From the NCBI GenBank assembly GCA_025093555.1, contig JAIWNF010000017.1:62001-126000 (forward strand): a stretch of DNA of 64,000 bases. The letters run 5' to 3'. The notes under the pieces were generated by a model. That model saw nothing but the letters and a program-made list of their open reading frames with translations, had not been told where the DNA came from and did no database searches. The DNA comes from Circinella umbellata (lineage: Eukaryota; Mucoromycota; Mucoromycetes; Mucorales; Lichtheimiaceae). This document shows, piece after piece, positions 62,332 through 64,000 of the stretch. The position numbers and the translations under genes were made by a program. Numbering within the stretch: position 1 is the stretch's first letter; every line of letters starts with the position of its first letter.

Positions 62332-64000
62332 TTATCGTATTTCAATATTAATAATTTTTATATCTTCGTATGGTTTATCATTCTTATCCACTCTAACATG
62401 TTCAATTTCATGTACAACATCCATACCAGCAGTAGCTCGACCAAAGATTGTATGCTTATTGTCAAGCCAAGGCTAAAACAATAAAATAGGGGAGTGAGTG
62501 AGATTTTATTAGTAAAACAAATTCATAAGATCCACTCATTCATATTTATTTTTATATAATTAAAAAAAAAAAAGAATACTTACGGTAGGAACAACAGTAA
62601 TGAAAAACTGACTTCCATTTGTATTTGGACCTGCATTAGCCATACTCACTGTATAGGGTCGATCATGTCGGACTTCTCGAGTCACTTCGTCTTCAAAATC
62701 ATCACCCCATATAGATTCACCTCCCGTACCATCACCAAATGGACAGCCCGTTTGTATCATAAAACCTTTAATAACTCGATGGAAAATAAGATTATCATAA
62801 TAACCATTCTTTGCATGTGTGACAAAGTTCTCGACAGCTTTAGGAGCAACATCAGGAAGTAATCGAATATGGATATCACCTGAGGTAGTTCGAAGAATAG
62901 CATGTGTACCGAGAATTTGTTTACGTTCTTGAGTACCTGCCACAGTTTGTTCTTCTCTGGATGGTTTTTCGTTGAATACATCACGATCACCTTTTTGTTG
63001 ACCCTCGTCACTAATAAGAAAAGAAAGAGATAGCAGAAGAGAGGTTTATTAATGTAAGATCCACGATTTCTGTATATCGATATACAATTCTAATCATCTC
63101 TTTAACCACTTACTCATAAGGTTCTCGTCGTGTAAATATGAAAAATCGATTTCGTTTAAAGGCAGTAGTTAATAAAGTTGGATCTACCATTTCACTTTCT
63201 TTCAATGTTGCATTATCCGAAGCGGCCATTGCCTAGTTAGAGCGAATATTTACAGCATGAAAGGATGGTTAATTTAGGTGAGACTTTTTTTAATTGATCC
63301 ATACATAATATAAAGATATACTATTAATACTTACCAAAGTATAAACACCTTTCTTCTTAGGTGCACCTTGATATAAAGTAACATTCAAAAATCGATGTGT
63401 TTCTGATTTTCCGATTAATCGGGCTACTTTGTTCGTCCTAATATTCACCACTAGTAGAAATTATTTAATTTAGTAGTTTCTTTTCGGTTTTGTGAAGGAA
63501 ATTGCTCCTTTTTGACTTTTTCTTCCTTACTTTTAATACCAAGTAGTGTTGCGTACACAATAAAATTATTACTTTCATCAAAAACTAGTGAGATTATCTA
63601 AGAGTAAGTAACACACGGTCTGACTCTCCAAAACAGAAATTTATAAGTGTATACAGCTTTCTAATTTACCTGCATTAACAAAACTAGCTGCTGGCGATTT
63701 TTCTAATTCTCGATCCACTGCTAAACGTCGACCAAACTCCATGTCATCCAGTTTGTGTATTGCAGTTCCTGCCTAATAAATTGAATATACAAATAATTGA
63801 TTCTTTACATGTTAGATACGCTGCCGTATATATAATATCTTGATCTCATACACACATATACATATATACACATATATATACACGCATATAACACTATATG
63901 TCACACCTTCTTATAGGTATATTTACCTGCTGCATTTCACTGATAACATGAAGACTCTCGTCATATTTACGAATCATCTTGCCTGTCAAAAACTTGAAAA
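62332..64000 (-). CDS. PPWD1: PPWD1-type cyclophilin with WD repeats (N-terminus off the right edge)
   Basis: Nuclear peptidyl-prolyl isomerase that associates with the spliceosome in other eukaryotes. The stop is TAA at 62332-62334. The gene continues past base 64000, so the WD40 half is outside the window. Visible, in protein order, are [48 protein letters not shown] and [13 protein letters not shown]. Then comes the cyclophilin domain: [73 protein letters not shown] and [13 protein letters not shown]. Catalytic Arg ([13 protein letters not shown]), Phe and His-containing motifs are intact. The GD/S-rich linker and the [10 protein letters not shown] sequence are characteristic of PPWD1. This isomerase is absent from S. 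cerevisiae. Confidence 0.94.

Overview
The window looks like nuclear DNA of an early-diverging filamentous fungus, most likely Mucoromycota (a Mucorales-type genome). The evidence is AT-rich intergenic DNA full of homopolymers and TAA/AT microsatellites, many short GT-AG introns with TACTAA-like branch sites, Zn2Cys6 regulators, a Rho3-type GTPase, and a GH18 chitinase with a CBM19-like tail. Genes lost from budding yeast (WDR24-type zinc tail, PPWD1, TBC1D5, SMARCAL1/ZRANB3-like) are also present. I saw no rRNA, tRNA, CRISPR array, intact transposon or virus. All assignments come from reading the sequence; no search was run.

Layout. 1.07-1.96 kb: RPL24 (+). 3.86-8.42 kb: Dnf1/2-type P4-ATPase (+). 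9.73-12.99 kb: WDR24/Rtc1, a GATOR2/SEA subunit (-). 13.0-16.1 kb: gene desert. 16.08-18.95 kb: Zn2Cys6 factor A (+). 19.2-21.75 kb: unrecognised disordered protein (+). 22.08-23.88 kb: ORC2 (+). 24.39-26.39 kb: NAD kinase (+). 26.75-29.0 kb: PHD-finger protein (-). 29.0-32.25 kb: non-coding. 32.26-33.91 kb: GRF + HARP + degenerate SNF2 protein (+). 34.3-36.6 kb: chitinase (-). 36.97-38.85 kb: RTC5 (-). 38.85-41.78 kb: non-coding. 41.78-43.48 kb: DUF1206 membrane protein with polyQ (+). 44.17-46.25 kb: PUB1/TIA-1 RNA-binding protein (-). 47.9-49.03 kb: RHO3 (+). 49.87-53.37 kb: TBC1D5-like RabGAP (-). 53.4-56 kb: non-coding with decayed coding fragments. 55.99-60.03 kb: Zn2Cys6 factor B (+). 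60.31-62.04 kb: PTC5-type PP2C (-). 62.33-64 kb: PPWD1, cut by the right edge (-).

There is no operon-like or biosynthetic clustering. Several products act at endolysosomal or vacuolar membranes (P4-ATPase, WDR24, RTC5, TBC1D5-like, Rho3), but that may be chance.

Most unusual: (1) RPL24 joins in frame only with a one-nucleotide exon at 1442, flanked by a good acceptor and a GTGAGT donor, or with a non-GT-AG intron. (2) The SMARCAL1/ZRANB3-like gene keeps its GRF zinc finger and HARP-like domain but has lost Walker A, DEAH, motif III and the whole second RecA lobe, in an otherwise open frame. (3) The bacterial-type DUF1206 family appears with a polyQ N-terminal extension. (4) Two paralogous Zn2Cys6 genes about 40 kb apart share introns that split the zinc cluster, and both have CGG/CCG clusters upstream.
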